Part shown: positions 1-7,595 of the stretch, piece after piece
How the letters are laid out: every line of letters begins with the position of its first letter
How positions within the stretch are numbered: the first letter of the stretch is position 1
Assembly: GCA_016294165.1 (NCBI GenBank)
Contig: JAEDCM010000024.1
Location: forward strand, 1 to 23,972
Direction: 5' to 3'
Source: Anaeroplasmataceae bacterium
GTDB taxonomy: Bacteria > Bacillota_I > Bacilli_A > Acholeplasmatales > JAEDCM01
DNA: 23,972 nt
The notes under the pieces: model-generated
Database searches by the model: none
What the model was told of the DNA's origin: nothing
What the model saw: the letters and a program-made list of their open reading frames with translations, nothing else
Program-made: the position numbers and the translations under genes

Positions 1-47
1 TTAAGTATGTAGTCGGCTTTTGTAGCATAACAACTGTAAAACTCGGG

Positions 48-473
48 TTATATCACATTATAATAACTTTTCAAATAGTCAATTGCAAAAATATATCCTT
101 TTTCTTTCTGACCAACGATACTTTTAGTGCAAACATCCCTAATAAAATTAACTTTTCGAAAATCCTCGCGGTTGTAAATGTCACTTAAATGGACCTCAAC
201 TTTTGGCCCTTGATAAATATCTAGGGCATCTCTTAAAGCCACTGATGTGTGAGTTAACCCACCAGCATTGATAATAATTCCATCCACATTTAATGATTCA
301 TGAATCTTATCAATGATAAATCCTTCATGATTGCTTTGAAAGAAATCAAACTCCCAATCAATATATTCAGCCATACTTTTAGTAATGTCATCTAAAGTTA
401 CACTGCCATATTGGATTTTATCCCTCTTACCTAGCATATTTAAATTTGGTCCATTAATAACTAATATTTTCAT
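48..473 (-). CDS. aroQ: Type II 3-dehydroquinate dehydratase
   Basis: This enzyme dehydrates 3-dehydroquinate to 3-dehydroshikimate, the third step of the shikimate pathway, in the cytoplasm. The 141-residue length is normal for the dodecameric type II family. The N-terminal strand INGPNLNMLGKRD is the family signature; R17 and Y22 match the catalytic Arg and Tyr. The INAGGLTHTSVALRDAL segment, the EVHLSDIYNREDFR segment with its catalytic-type His, and the closing IVGQKEKGY region all match in order. The ATG overlaps the aroK stop as ATGA, so the two shikimate genes are translationally coupled at the end of a mutL-miaA-aroK-aroQ run. No terminator is visible in the 47 bases left of the stop, so the transcript may continue beyond the window. 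Confidence 0.95.
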   Translation of the reverse strand: MKILVINGPNLNMLGKRDKIQYGSVTLDDITKSMAEYIDWEFDFFQSNHEGFIIDKIHESLNVDGIIINAGGLTHTSVALRDALDIYQGPKVEVHLSDIYNREDFRKVNFIRDVCTKSIVGQKEKGYIFAIDYLKSYYNVI

Positions 474-943
474 TTTACCACCTCAATAATATCTTTTATA
501 CAATCATCAATATTCTTATTATGTATTGTAAAATCCGCAAATTCTTCATACAATTCCTTGCGTTCTAAATATAAATCCTCTAATGTATTATCCTGCAATA
601 GTGGTCTACTTGAATCATTTTGAAGTCTTCTTTCCAATTCTTCTAAAGAAACCTTAATATAAATAACTATTCCTTTCATATGATCTTTATTACTCTTTCT
701 TTTAATGATTCCTCCACCAGTTGATATAACTAAATTGTCACCTGTAATTTCACTAAGAATTTTCGTTTCTTGATTTCTAAATGTTTCTTCTCCATATCTT
801 TCAAAAATATCAGAAATAAACATTAAAGAATCCTCTTCAATCATTAAATCCAAATCTTTAAACTCATATCCAAGATGATCTGCAAGCTTTTTTCCAACTG
901 TTGTTTTCCCGCATCCTGGCATACCAATCAAATAAATGTTCAT
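470..943 (-). CDS. aroK: Shikimate kinase
   Basis: The product phosphorylates shikimate at the 3-hydroxyl with ATP, on the route to chorismate and aromatic amino acids. At 157 residues it is a normal to slightly short monomeric shikimate kinase. The Walker A loop GMPGCGKTT lies at residues 7-15. D32 in DLDLMIE, R56 in the FRNQE segment and the glycine triplet STGGG at 74-78 form the shikimate site. SRPLL with R113 is the mobile lid. The start ATG shares one base with the miaA stop (TAATG), and its own TGA overlaps the aroQ ATG. It is therefore embedded in a coupled operon downstream of mutL and miaA. aroK and aroL paralogues cannot be separated from sequence alone; aroK is used as the generic name. 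Confidence 0.93.
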   Translation of the reverse strand: MNIYLIGMPGCGKTTVGKKLADHLGYEFKDLDLMIEEDSLMFISDIFERYGEETFRNQETKILSEITGDNLVISTGGGIIKRKSNKDHMKGIVIYIKVSLEELERRLQNDSSRPLLQDNTLEDLYLERKELYEEFADFTIHNKNIDDCIKDIIEVVK

Positions 944-2262
944 TATTTCACATCCCTTGTAATTATATACATATCTTTGTTATATTGCTTTACTAAGCCT
1001 TTTTTTACAAATCCAATCTTATCATAGAACGCTTGCGCTTTTAAATTTTTCTTATCCACAAGCATAACATATTTACCCTTAAATCTTCTAAAACAATAAT
1101 TGAATAATATGGTTGCTAAAAAGCTTTTACGAATATGAGGTGACACCATTAATCTTCCTAAATAATAATCTCCTATATTATCAATACCTAAATCATTATT
1201 TGTTGAAGATTTGATATACCCAGCTACCTTACCTAAGTAAGTAATCACCAAACCATCACCATTTAAAATGTCATTTTTAAAATCCTCGATTTTTGGATAT
1301 AATTCATTCCAATAATCCTCATTATTGGACCTCATATTCTCTAAAACATCCTTAAGCAATGATTCTATTTCATCTAAATCACTAATGCCCGCTTTTCTAA
1401 CCTCCGTTTTATAAAAACTATCAACCAGTGAGCTGATTTTATCATAGGCATTATCAAAAGCATCTATTTCAACAGTATTCATTTGATTTTTAAACCATGT
1501 CAATTGTCTCTTTGCATAATGCCTAGTGTTTTTTTGAATCAACGAAATAGCTTCTTCTAAACTAATTTTTCCGTCTAAATACTCATATATTTCACTATAT
1601 CCAATTGCCTTAACACGAATGTTTTGTTCTAACAATCCCTTAACCTCTGAAACTAAACCCTCATCAATCATTTTTAAAACACGGCGATTAATACGATCAT
1701 ATATGACATCACGATCAGCATTTAAAGTTATAATCAAGTCATCATATAATGGCTCATCCTTCTTATTTCTGCTAGACAATGGCATATCCATTTTAGCCAT
1801 CATTAATGCCCTTAATAATCGATTTCGATTGTTCTTATCAACCTTAGAATTGGGTTCAATTTGCATCAATTCGTCATAGATTTTTTCATTATCAACATTA
1901 TCATATTGTTTTTCAAACTCGAAATCTCTTTTATTTCCATCAAATTCATAATTATATAGAGCAGCTTTCACATATAGGCCTGTCCCACCAACAATTAACG
2001 GCCTATCAATCTCTTCAATTTTAGAACGAACACAATTTTGAAAATCACAAACACTATATTCTTCATTAGGCTCTAAAATATCAATTAAATGATGAGTTAC
2101 ACCTTGAGTATCTAATAATTTAGCACTCCCGATGTCCAACTTTTTATAGACCTGAACTGAATCACCACTGATAATCTCATTATTAAATTGTTTTGCAAGT
2201 CTTAAGGAAATGTCGCTTTTACCAACACCTGTCGGACCTACAATCACAATAACCTTTTTCAT
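943..2262 (-). CDS. miaA: tRNA dimethylallyltransferase fused to a GNAT acetyltransferase domain
   Basis: Residues 1 to about 284 are MiaA, which transfers a dimethylallyl group to N6 of A37 in tRNAs reading UNN codons. The segment has the P-loop GPTGVGKS near 9-16, the GDSVQVYKKLDIGSAK motif, IVGGTGLYVKA, and the C-terminal KAIGYSEIYEYL and TRHYAKRQLTWFKNQ blocks. MiaA usually ends there at about 300 residues. Here the frame runs on into roughly 150 residues that look like a GNAT acetyltransferase: EVRKAGISDLDEI at its start, YLGRLMVSPHIR, and a terminal KKNLKAQAFYDKIGFVKKG block. The acetyl-CoA loop lacks the usual RxxGxG glycines. An upstream GTG at 2265 is possible, but the ATG at 2262 sits about 8 bases after AGAGGG and shares one base with the mutL stop, so I prefer it. 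The substrate of the second domain is unknown. Confidence 0.93.
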   Translation of the reverse strand: MKKVIVIVGPTGVGKSDISLRLAKQFNNEIISGDSVQVYKKLDIGSAKLLDTQGVTHHLIDILEPNEEYSVCDFQNCVRSKIEEIDRPLIVGGTGLYVKAALYNYEFDGNKRDFEFEKQYDNVDNEKIYDELMQIEPNSKVDKNNRNRLLRALMMAKMDMPLSSRNKKDEPLYDDLIITLNADRDVIYDRINRRVLKMIDEGLVSEVKGLLEQNIRVKAIGYSEIYEYLDGKISLEEAISLIQKNTRHYAKRQLTWFKNQMNTVEIDAFDNAYDKISSLVDSFYKTEVRKAGISDLDEIESLLKDVLENMRSNNEDYWNELYPKIEDFKNDILNGDGLVITYLGKVAGYIKSSTNNDLGIDNIGDYYLGRLMVSPHIRKSFLATILFNYCFRRFKGKYVMLVDKKNLKAQAFYDKIGFVKKGLVKQYNKDMYIITRDVK

Positions 2263-4067
2263 CACATTACCCTCTTAAACATTTTTTCAATTTCATAATT
2301 AGTTAATTTAATAATGCTAGGACGCCCATGTGGACAAGTATAGGGATTCTTACACTTCGCTAAATTTTTCATTAAAGTATTTACCTCATCAAGTGAAATC
2401 TTTTTATTAGCCTTTATGGCTCCCTTACAGCTAATTGATTTAGCTAAATTATTTCTAATTTTTCTAATATCTATCACTTTATTATTTACAATATGCTTAA
2501 TAATTTGTTCAATTATTTCCGTTGACTCCTTTTGAGCCCATAAAGGAATAGTCCTTATATAAAATGAATCTTCAGATGCTTCCTCAATCTTGAATCCTAA
2601 ATTGTTAAAAGTATCTAGATTATCCATAATAAACAAATATTCTACTTTTGTAACATCAAAAATAATTGGCACAATTAAATCTATTTTTTCTTGATTAGAT
2701 TTTCCAAGTTCTTCATAAAAATATTCATAACGAATACGCTCAGCAGCCGCATGCTGATCAACTAGATATAAGCCATCCTCATTTTGAAATAATAGATATG
2801 TCCCTCCAAATTGCCCGATATATTCTAAATATGGAAGTCTTTCTTCTACCTTTATCTCAACATCCTGTTCATATAATTTTCTTAATACTTCTTCGCTATA
2901 TTCCTTAATTGGCTCCTTATATTCTTTAACCGATTCTTTAAAAAATGAGCTGTTCCCTTTATACTTATATGTTTCATCTGATTTACTTGAAATTGGCTCT
3001 ACAAAAGGAATTTCAACATCATCAGTAATTGTATCTGAAACATACATTGGCTTAGATTTAACATCATTTATTGTTGGAATAACTGGTTTAACAGTTAATG
3101 AATCCTTAATTAAATTACTAATCATTATAATCAATTCATCAATTGATGAAAACTTAATTTCCTGCTTAGAAGGATGAACGTTAACATCTATTAATAAAGG
3201 ATCAATATCAATACAAATTAAAGCAATTGGATATCTTCCAACTGGTAAAAAAGTATCGTACGCTTCAATAACTGTATTTTGTATTTTTTGATTTTTTACA
3301 CATCGATTGTTTACGACTAAAGTAATGGCATCTCTTCTTGCTCGTGTTATTTCTGGTGATACAATATAAGTATTAATATGTGCTCCATTAGATTCCACTT
3401 CATTATGAATAATCTTCTTAATAATGTTAGCTCCATACATATTACCAAAAATATTTTTAATATCACCATTACCATTTGTTTGTAAAATAATCTTCTTATT
3501 ATTTGTAAGCTTAAACCTGATTGATGGATGACTGATTGAAATCTTTTCAATAATATCCACAACACCTGCAAGTTCAATATTCTCTCTCTTCAAATATTTT
3601 AATCTAGCAGGCGTATTATAAAATAAATTACTAACCGTAATAATTGTTCCTTTATTGATAGCAACTGTTCCTTCCTCAATCATTTTTGAAGCCTTTGAGC
3701 GAACATAGTATCCTTCACTCCCAGGATTTGATTTAATTGTCATGTCACTAACTGCAGCAATTGAAGGAATCGCCTCACCCCTAAATCCTAAGGTATTAAT
3801 ACGATATAAATCATATTGATTTTTGATTTTAGATGTAGCATGTCTTAAGAAGGATAATTTAATATCTTCCTTATCCATTCCATCGCCATTATCAATCACA
3901 ACAATTTCCTTCATTCCGGAGTTGGTTAAATGGATTTCAATATTATCACTATTAGCATCAATCGAATTTTCAACAAGCTCTTTTACAACACTAGATACCT
4001 TTTCTACAACCTCACCTGCAGAAATCATATTTGATAAATGCTCATCTAACTTAATAATCTTTGCCAT
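2262..4067 (-). CDS. mutL: DNA mismatch repair endonuclease MutL
   Basis: MutL couples mismatch recognition by MutS to strand nicking. The N-terminal GHKL ATPase shows SAGEVVEKVSSVVKELVENSIDA, the DNGDGM loop near 60 and GFRGEAIPSIAAVS near 95-108. The C-terminal half carries DQHAAAERIRYE at about 437-448 and CPHGRP near 577, the metal-binding endonuclease motifs of MutL proteins from bacteria lacking MutH. The 601-residue length is normal. A frame-internal TTG lies at 4076, but the ATG at 4067 is 9 bases after GGAGG and begins the conserved MAKIIKL N-terminus, so it is taken as the start. Unlike the usual mutS-mutL pair, mutL here is split from mutS by a plus-strand DUF368 gene and has its own upstream region; it leads the miaA-aroK-aroQ operon. 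Confidence 0.96.
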   Translation of the reverse strand: MAKIIKLDEHLSNMISAGEVVEKVSSVVKELVENSIDANSDNIEIHLTNSGMKEIVVIDNGDGMDKEDIKLSFLRHATSKIKNQYDLYRINTLGFRGEAIPSIAAVSDMTIKSNPGSEGYYVRSKASKMIEEGTVAINKGTIITVSNLFYNTPARLKYLKRENIELAGVVDIIEKISISHPSIRFKLTNNKKIILQTNGNGDIKNIFGNMYGANIIKKIIHNEVESNGAHINTYIVSPEITRARRDAITLVVNNRCVKNQKIQNTVIEAYDTFLPVGRYPIALICIDIDPLLIDVNVHPSKQEIKFSSIDELIIMISNLIKDSLTVKPVIPTINDVKSKPMYVSDTITDDVEIPFVEPISSKSDETYKYKGNSSFFKESVKEYKEPIKEYSEEVLRKLYEQDVEIKVEERLPYLEYIGQFGGTYLLFQNEDGLYLVDQHAAAERIRYEYFYEELGKSNQEKIDLIVPIIFDVTKVEYLFIMDNLDTFNNLGFKIEEASEDSFYIRTIPLWAQKESTEIIEQIIKHIVNNKVIDIRKIRNNLAKSISCKGAIKANKKISLDEVNTLMKNLAKCKNPYTCPHGRPSIIKLTNYEIEKMFKRVM

Positions 4068-4090
4068 TTTTATCAACCTCCATAATAAAT

Positions 4091-4119
4091 ATTATATAAT
4101 ATTTTCTTTCCTTTTTCCA
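4091..4119 (-). promoter_or_regulatory. Probable sigma-A promoter for the mutL operon
   Basis: A perfect TATAAT reads on the minus strand at 4096-4091. A weak TGGAAA (4 of 6) lies 17 bases upstream at 4119-4114. The predicted start near 4084 leaves a very short leader just before the GGAGG of mutL. It lies in the divergent gap with the DUF368 gene. Confidence 0.45.
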
Positions 4120-4128
4120 CATTCATGA

Positions 4129-4134
4129 TATAAT
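4129..4134 (+). promoter_or_regulatory. Probable -10 element for the DUF368 gene
   Basis: TATAAT on the plus strand, 10 bases before the first ATG at 4145. No good -35 box is seen. A transcript starting around 4141 would be almost leaderless at that ATG. The in-frame ATG at 4157, preceded by GAGTG, is an alternative start. Confidence 0.4.
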
Positions 4135-4144
4135 AATCATAGAA

Positions 4145-5026
4145 ATGAGTGATTATATGGATTTTTTATTATTAATGCTTAAAGGAGCCATCATTGGTGC
4201 AGCAAATATTATTCCAGGTGTCAGTGGTAGCACGCTAGCTTTAATCCTAGGAATATATCAAAAGCTAATATCCATTTTGGGAGCATTTTGGAAAAACATC
4301 AAAGAAAATATAAAATTTCTTCTTCCCATTGGAATAGGAGCTGTCTTGGCAGTTTTAATCTTCTCTAAAATTACCAATTCCTTATTATCCTTCTTTCCGA
4401 TTGCGACCGTAATGTTTTTCATTGGATTAATACTTGGTGGAATTCCGATGCTTTATAAGCATATTGAGCACAAGTTTAATACTAAAAATGTTATAATCTT
4501 TTCAATTATATTTATTTCTTTAATTCTATTTTCAATATTTAACTCTGTAAATACTGTTAATTTGATAAAATTGAATTTCATTGACTATGTCAAATTATTC
4601 TTTGTTGGAATCATATCAGCCGCTACCATGGTTATACCGGGTATTAGTGGTTCAATGGTTCTTATGAATATTGGATATTATAAACCCCTTTTAGAAACTA
4701 TCAGTAATTTAACTAACTTTAATCAATTCTTTAATTCATGCCTTATTTTATTTCCTTTTGGCATTGGAGTTATCGTTGGAATTATTGTTATATCTCGTAT
4801 TATTTCGTTTTGTTTCAAACACTTTCCAACTGAAACATATTTTGGAATATTTGCCTTTGTTTTAGGAAGTATTATAGGAATTATCACCCAACTTAAAGCA
4901 ACATTTAATATAATTGAAGTTATTGTTGGAGCTGTCTTATTAATTTTAGGGGCAATATCTGCATACTATCTAAGCACTCTTAACAAGGAAGACGAAACCT
5001 TAACAAATGAAAAAGTATCAGACTAA
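4145..5026 (+). CDS. DUF368 polytopic membrane protein, likely undecaprenyl phosphate translocase
   Basis: This 293-residue hydrophobic protein has about eight to nine membrane segments. It carries the two hallmark DUF368 repeats: GAANIIPGVSGSTLALILG near residues 18-36 and AATMVIPGISGSMVLMNIG near 158-176. Their paired PGxSGS loops suggest an inverted-repeat transporter fold. Characterised DUF368 proteins (PopT type) recycle undecaprenyl phosphate from the outer to the inner leaflet of the plasma membrane, which supplies cell-wall synthesis; the role here is inferred from the family. The gene is divergent from mutL and convergent with mutS, and its last codons overlap the mutS stop. The start is uncertain: the ATG at 4145 has no clear ribosome binding site, and M5 at 4157 is preceded by a weak GAGTG. 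Either choice leaves the conserved core intact. Confidence 0.85.
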   Translation: MSDYMDFLLLMLKGAIIGAANIIPGVSGSTLALILGIYQKLISILGAFWKNIKENIKFLLPIGIGAVLAVLIFSKITNSLLSFFPIATVMFFIGLILGGIPMLYKHIEHKFNTKNVIIFSIIFISLILFSIFNSVNTVNLIKLNFIDYVKLFFVGIISAATMVIPGISGSMVLMNIGYYKPLLETISNLTNFNQFFNSCLILFPFGIGVIVGIIVISRIISFCFKHFPTETYFGIFAFVLGSIIGIITQLKATFNIIEVIVGAVLLILGAISAYYLSTLNKEDETLTNEKVSD

Positions 5027-5037
5027 TCTGATACTTT
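5012..5037. terminator. Bidirectional terminator inside overlapping convergent gene ends
   Basis: A perfect 11-bp stem (AAAGTATCAGA at 5012-5022 pairing with 5027-5037) encloses the loop CTAA. A T-rich tract follows on the plus strand and TTTTC on the minus strand. Both stop codons lie in the loop (TAA at 5024-5026 plus; TAG at 5025-5023 minus). Because the stem is a palindrome, DUF368 and MutS both end in KVSD. Confidence 0.85.
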
Positions 5038-7581
5038 ATTTTTTAATTCTGATAAGATATTTAAAGCCTGGATTGGTGTTAAATCATTGACATCGATCCT
5101 TTTTAACTCTTCTAAAACTTCATGAGTATATGGAGTCTCCTCTTCGACTTCATCAAAGTTAAATAAATCAATATTTATTTCTTTAGAAATTAATTTCTTC
5201 TCCAATTCAGTCAAGATTTGATTAGCACGATTAATCAATGGTTTTGGTAAATTAGCCAATTGTGCAACATTGATTCCATAAGATTTATCTGTTGCACCAT
5301 CAAGAACTTTATGAAGAAATACTACTCCTCCTTTTTCTTCCTTGGCACTTACATGAACATTTTTTAACCTTTTTAACGTGTTTTCTAATACCGTTAATTC
5401 ATGATAATGTGTTGAAAACATGGTAATACAACCAATTTTTTCATGAACATACTCAATAATCGACTGTGCTAAAGCCATTCCATCATATGTTGCAGTTCCA
5501 CGTCCAATTTCATCAAATAAAATCAAACTATCCTTTGTGGCATTTGATATAGCTTTTTTTACTTCCATCATTTCAACCATAAACGTTGATTGACCACTAA
5601 TTAAATCATCAGCTGCACCAATTCTCGTAAAAATTTGATCAAAAATAGGAAGTGTCGCACTTTTAGCACATACAAAGCAGCCAATTTGCGCCATAATTGC
5701 ATTCAATGCTAATTGACGCATGTATGTAGATTTTCCACTCATATTTGGACCAGTAATCAATAACGTATTGTATTTATTGACTATGATATCATTAGCCACA
5801 AATATATCATCACTAATTTCTTCAATCACAGGATGTCTTGAGTCAATTAATACAACCTCACGATTCATACTTATCTTTGGTCTAACATAATTATTCTTTT
5901 CACTTACCACCGCAAAAGATGTAAAAACATCAATCATGCTGATTATACCAGCTAATTTTTGAAGTTCATTTGTAAATTTACTAACTTCATTTCGAATTTG
6001 AACAAATATCTCATACTCAAGACTTATAGACTTATCTTTTGCCTCTAAAATCAAGGTTTCATATTCTTTCAAATCTGGTGTAATATAACGTTCTGAGTTG
6101 GCTGTTGTTTGTTTTCTTTCATAATTGATGTCCTCAGGTAAACTAGATACTGCCCCTTTAGAAACCTCAATATAATATCCAAAAACACGATTATACCCAA
6201 CCTTCATCGTTTTGATTCCGGTTAAATCCTTTTGTTTTTGTTCATAATCCAAAAGCCATTTTTTACCATCCTGATTAACATTATGATATTTATCCAATAG
6301 CTCATTAAAACCTTCCTTGATAATTCCACCTTCCTTAATAGTAAGTGGACAATCTTCTCTAATTGAATTATCTAATAACTCATATAATTCATGCAAAGGA
6401 TTAATCTCTAATGAAATTTCCTTTGCATAATCACATGGAAGATTTGCAACTATATCTTTAATAGAAGGCATTTTTTCAAGTGATCTTTTTAATTGAAATA
6501 AATCCCTAGCATTAGCATTTCCATAAGAAACTCTACCAACAATTCTTTCTAAATCATAGATTGTCTTTAACATTGATATTAAATCAGTTTTAATATCTAA
6601 ATTATTCATTAAAGCCTCAACAAAATCATACCTTTTGTTTAGTTGTGAAGCATTAATTAATGGCTTTATTAACCACTTTTTCAGTTCTCTAGATCCCATA
6701 GCAGTTTGGCAATGATCTAGAAGCCATAAAAGTGATCCAATGCGTGTATTATTACGCATATTTGATAATATCTCTAGTGAATTAATTGAATGAATATCCA
6801 TTCTTAAAAACTGTTTAGATGAATATATTTCTAGTGGTTTTAAATGCAATAATTCACGTTTTTGTGTTCTAGAAATATAATTTAAAATAAGACTAAACGC
6901 TTCTTTACATTCATCGTCACAATTAATCATCAATCCTTTAAAAATAGGATTAACAGAACAATCATTTTCATATGAAATAATTATTTGATAATTATTTTCT
7001 AACATTTTTATTATTTCTTTGTTAAAGCTTTCACTAACAATAACTTCTTTAGTGTTTAAAATTAGAACTTCATTTATTAATAAATCTATTTGTTTAGGAA
7101 TGCTTGTGATATAGTTTTCACCTGTTGAAAGATCACTATATGCAACAATATATTCCTTCTTACTTTCTTTAATCGCAACTAAATAGTTGTTTTCCTTTGA
7201 TTCAATACTTCCTTCATCCATCACTGTTCCCGGTGTAATTAATCTAACAACATCGCGTTTAACCAGTTTCTTCCCGGCCGTTGGTTCTTCTACCTGTTCT
7301 ACAATAGCAACCTTATACCCTTTTTCAATCAATTTTTCAATATACGTATTAGCCGCATGATGAGGAACTCCACACATAGGTACACGTTCCTTTGCACCTG
7401 CATCACGCCCAGTTAACGCAATTTCAAGCTCTCGAGATGCAATATAAGCATCCTTGAAGAACATCTCATAAAAGTCTCCTAACCTAAAAAAGACTAGTGT
7501 GTCCACATAGTCTTTTTTAATATCAAGATATTGTTGCATCATTGGCGTATATAAACTTCTATCAATATCTTTAAATTCCAT
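5023..7581 (-). CDS. mutS: DNA mismatch recognition protein MutS
   Basis: MutS is the ATP-dependent mismatch sensor. The N-terminal domain has YTPMMQQYLDIKKDY and the mismatch-wedging GDFYEMF with F37 and E39. The ATPase carries the Walker A GPNMSGKST near residues 609-617 and the Walker B/signature segment LILFDEIGRGTATYDG, followed by the STHYHELT switch. The 852-residue length is normal, and a C-terminal helix resembling the family tetramerisation segment (LTPIQALNILSELK) closes the protein. The start ATG has AAAGG about 8 bases upstream and follows the stop of the 791-residue coiled-coil gene by 14 bases, so it is probably co-transcribed with it. In Bacillus, mutS follows cotE directly, so that large gene is an insertion into a conserved junction. 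Confidence 0.97.
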   Translation of the reverse strand: MEFKDIDRSLYTPMMQQYLDIKKDYVDTLVFFRLGDFYEMFFKDAYIASRELEIALTGRDAGAKERVPMCGVPHHAANTYIEKLIEKGYKVAIVEQVEEPTAGKKLVKRDVVRLITPGTVMDEGSIESKENNYLVAIKESKKEYIVAYSDLSTGENYITSIPKQIDLLINEVLILNTKEVIVSESFNKEIIKMLENNYQIIISYENDCSVNPIFKGLMINCDDECKEAFSLILNYISRTQKRELLHLKPLEIYSSKQFLRMDIHSINSLEILSNMRNNTRIGSLLWLLDHCQTAMGSRELKKWLIKPLINASQLNKRYDFVEALMNNLDIKTDLISMLKTIYDLERIVGRVSYGNANARDLFQLKRSLEKMPSIKDIVANLPCDYAKEISLEINPLHELYELLDNSIREDCPLTIKEGGIIKEGFNELLDKYHNVNQDGKKWLLDYEQKQKDLTGIKTMKVGYNRVFGYYIEVSKGAVSSLPEDINYERKQTTANSERYITPDLKEYETLILEAKDKSISLEYEIFVQIRNEVSKFTNELQKLAGIISMIDVFTSFAVVSEKNNYVRPKISMNREVVLIDSRHPVIEEISDDIFVANDIIVNKYNTLLITGPNMSGKSTYMRQLALNAIMAQIGCFVCAKSATLPIFDQIFTRIGAADDLISGQSTFMVEMMEVKKAISNATKDSLILFDEIGRGTATYDGMALAQSIIEYVHEKIGCITMFSTHYHELTVLENTLKRLKNVHVSAKEEKGGVVFLHKVLDGATDKSYGINVAQLANLPKPLINRANQILTELEKKLISKEINIDLFNFDEVEEETPYTHEVLEELKRIDVNDLTPIQALNILSELKNKVSD

Positions 7582-7595
7582 AATTTTACCTTTTA

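Noticed and set aside
16..25. GCTTTTGTAG occurs both here and at 23916-23925, hinting at matching element ends.
   Set aside because: Ten bases is too short in AT-rich DNA, and the following bases differ completely from the IS3-like end.
1..47. Possible end or start of another gene left of aroQ.
   Set aside because: Short frames exist on both strands, but there is no ribosome site, terminator or recognisable motif in 47 bases.
3823..4128. A 101-codon plus-strand ORF opposite the mutL start.
   Set aside because: It lies within mutL and the mutL promoter region, has no ribosome site, and its translation resembles no protein.
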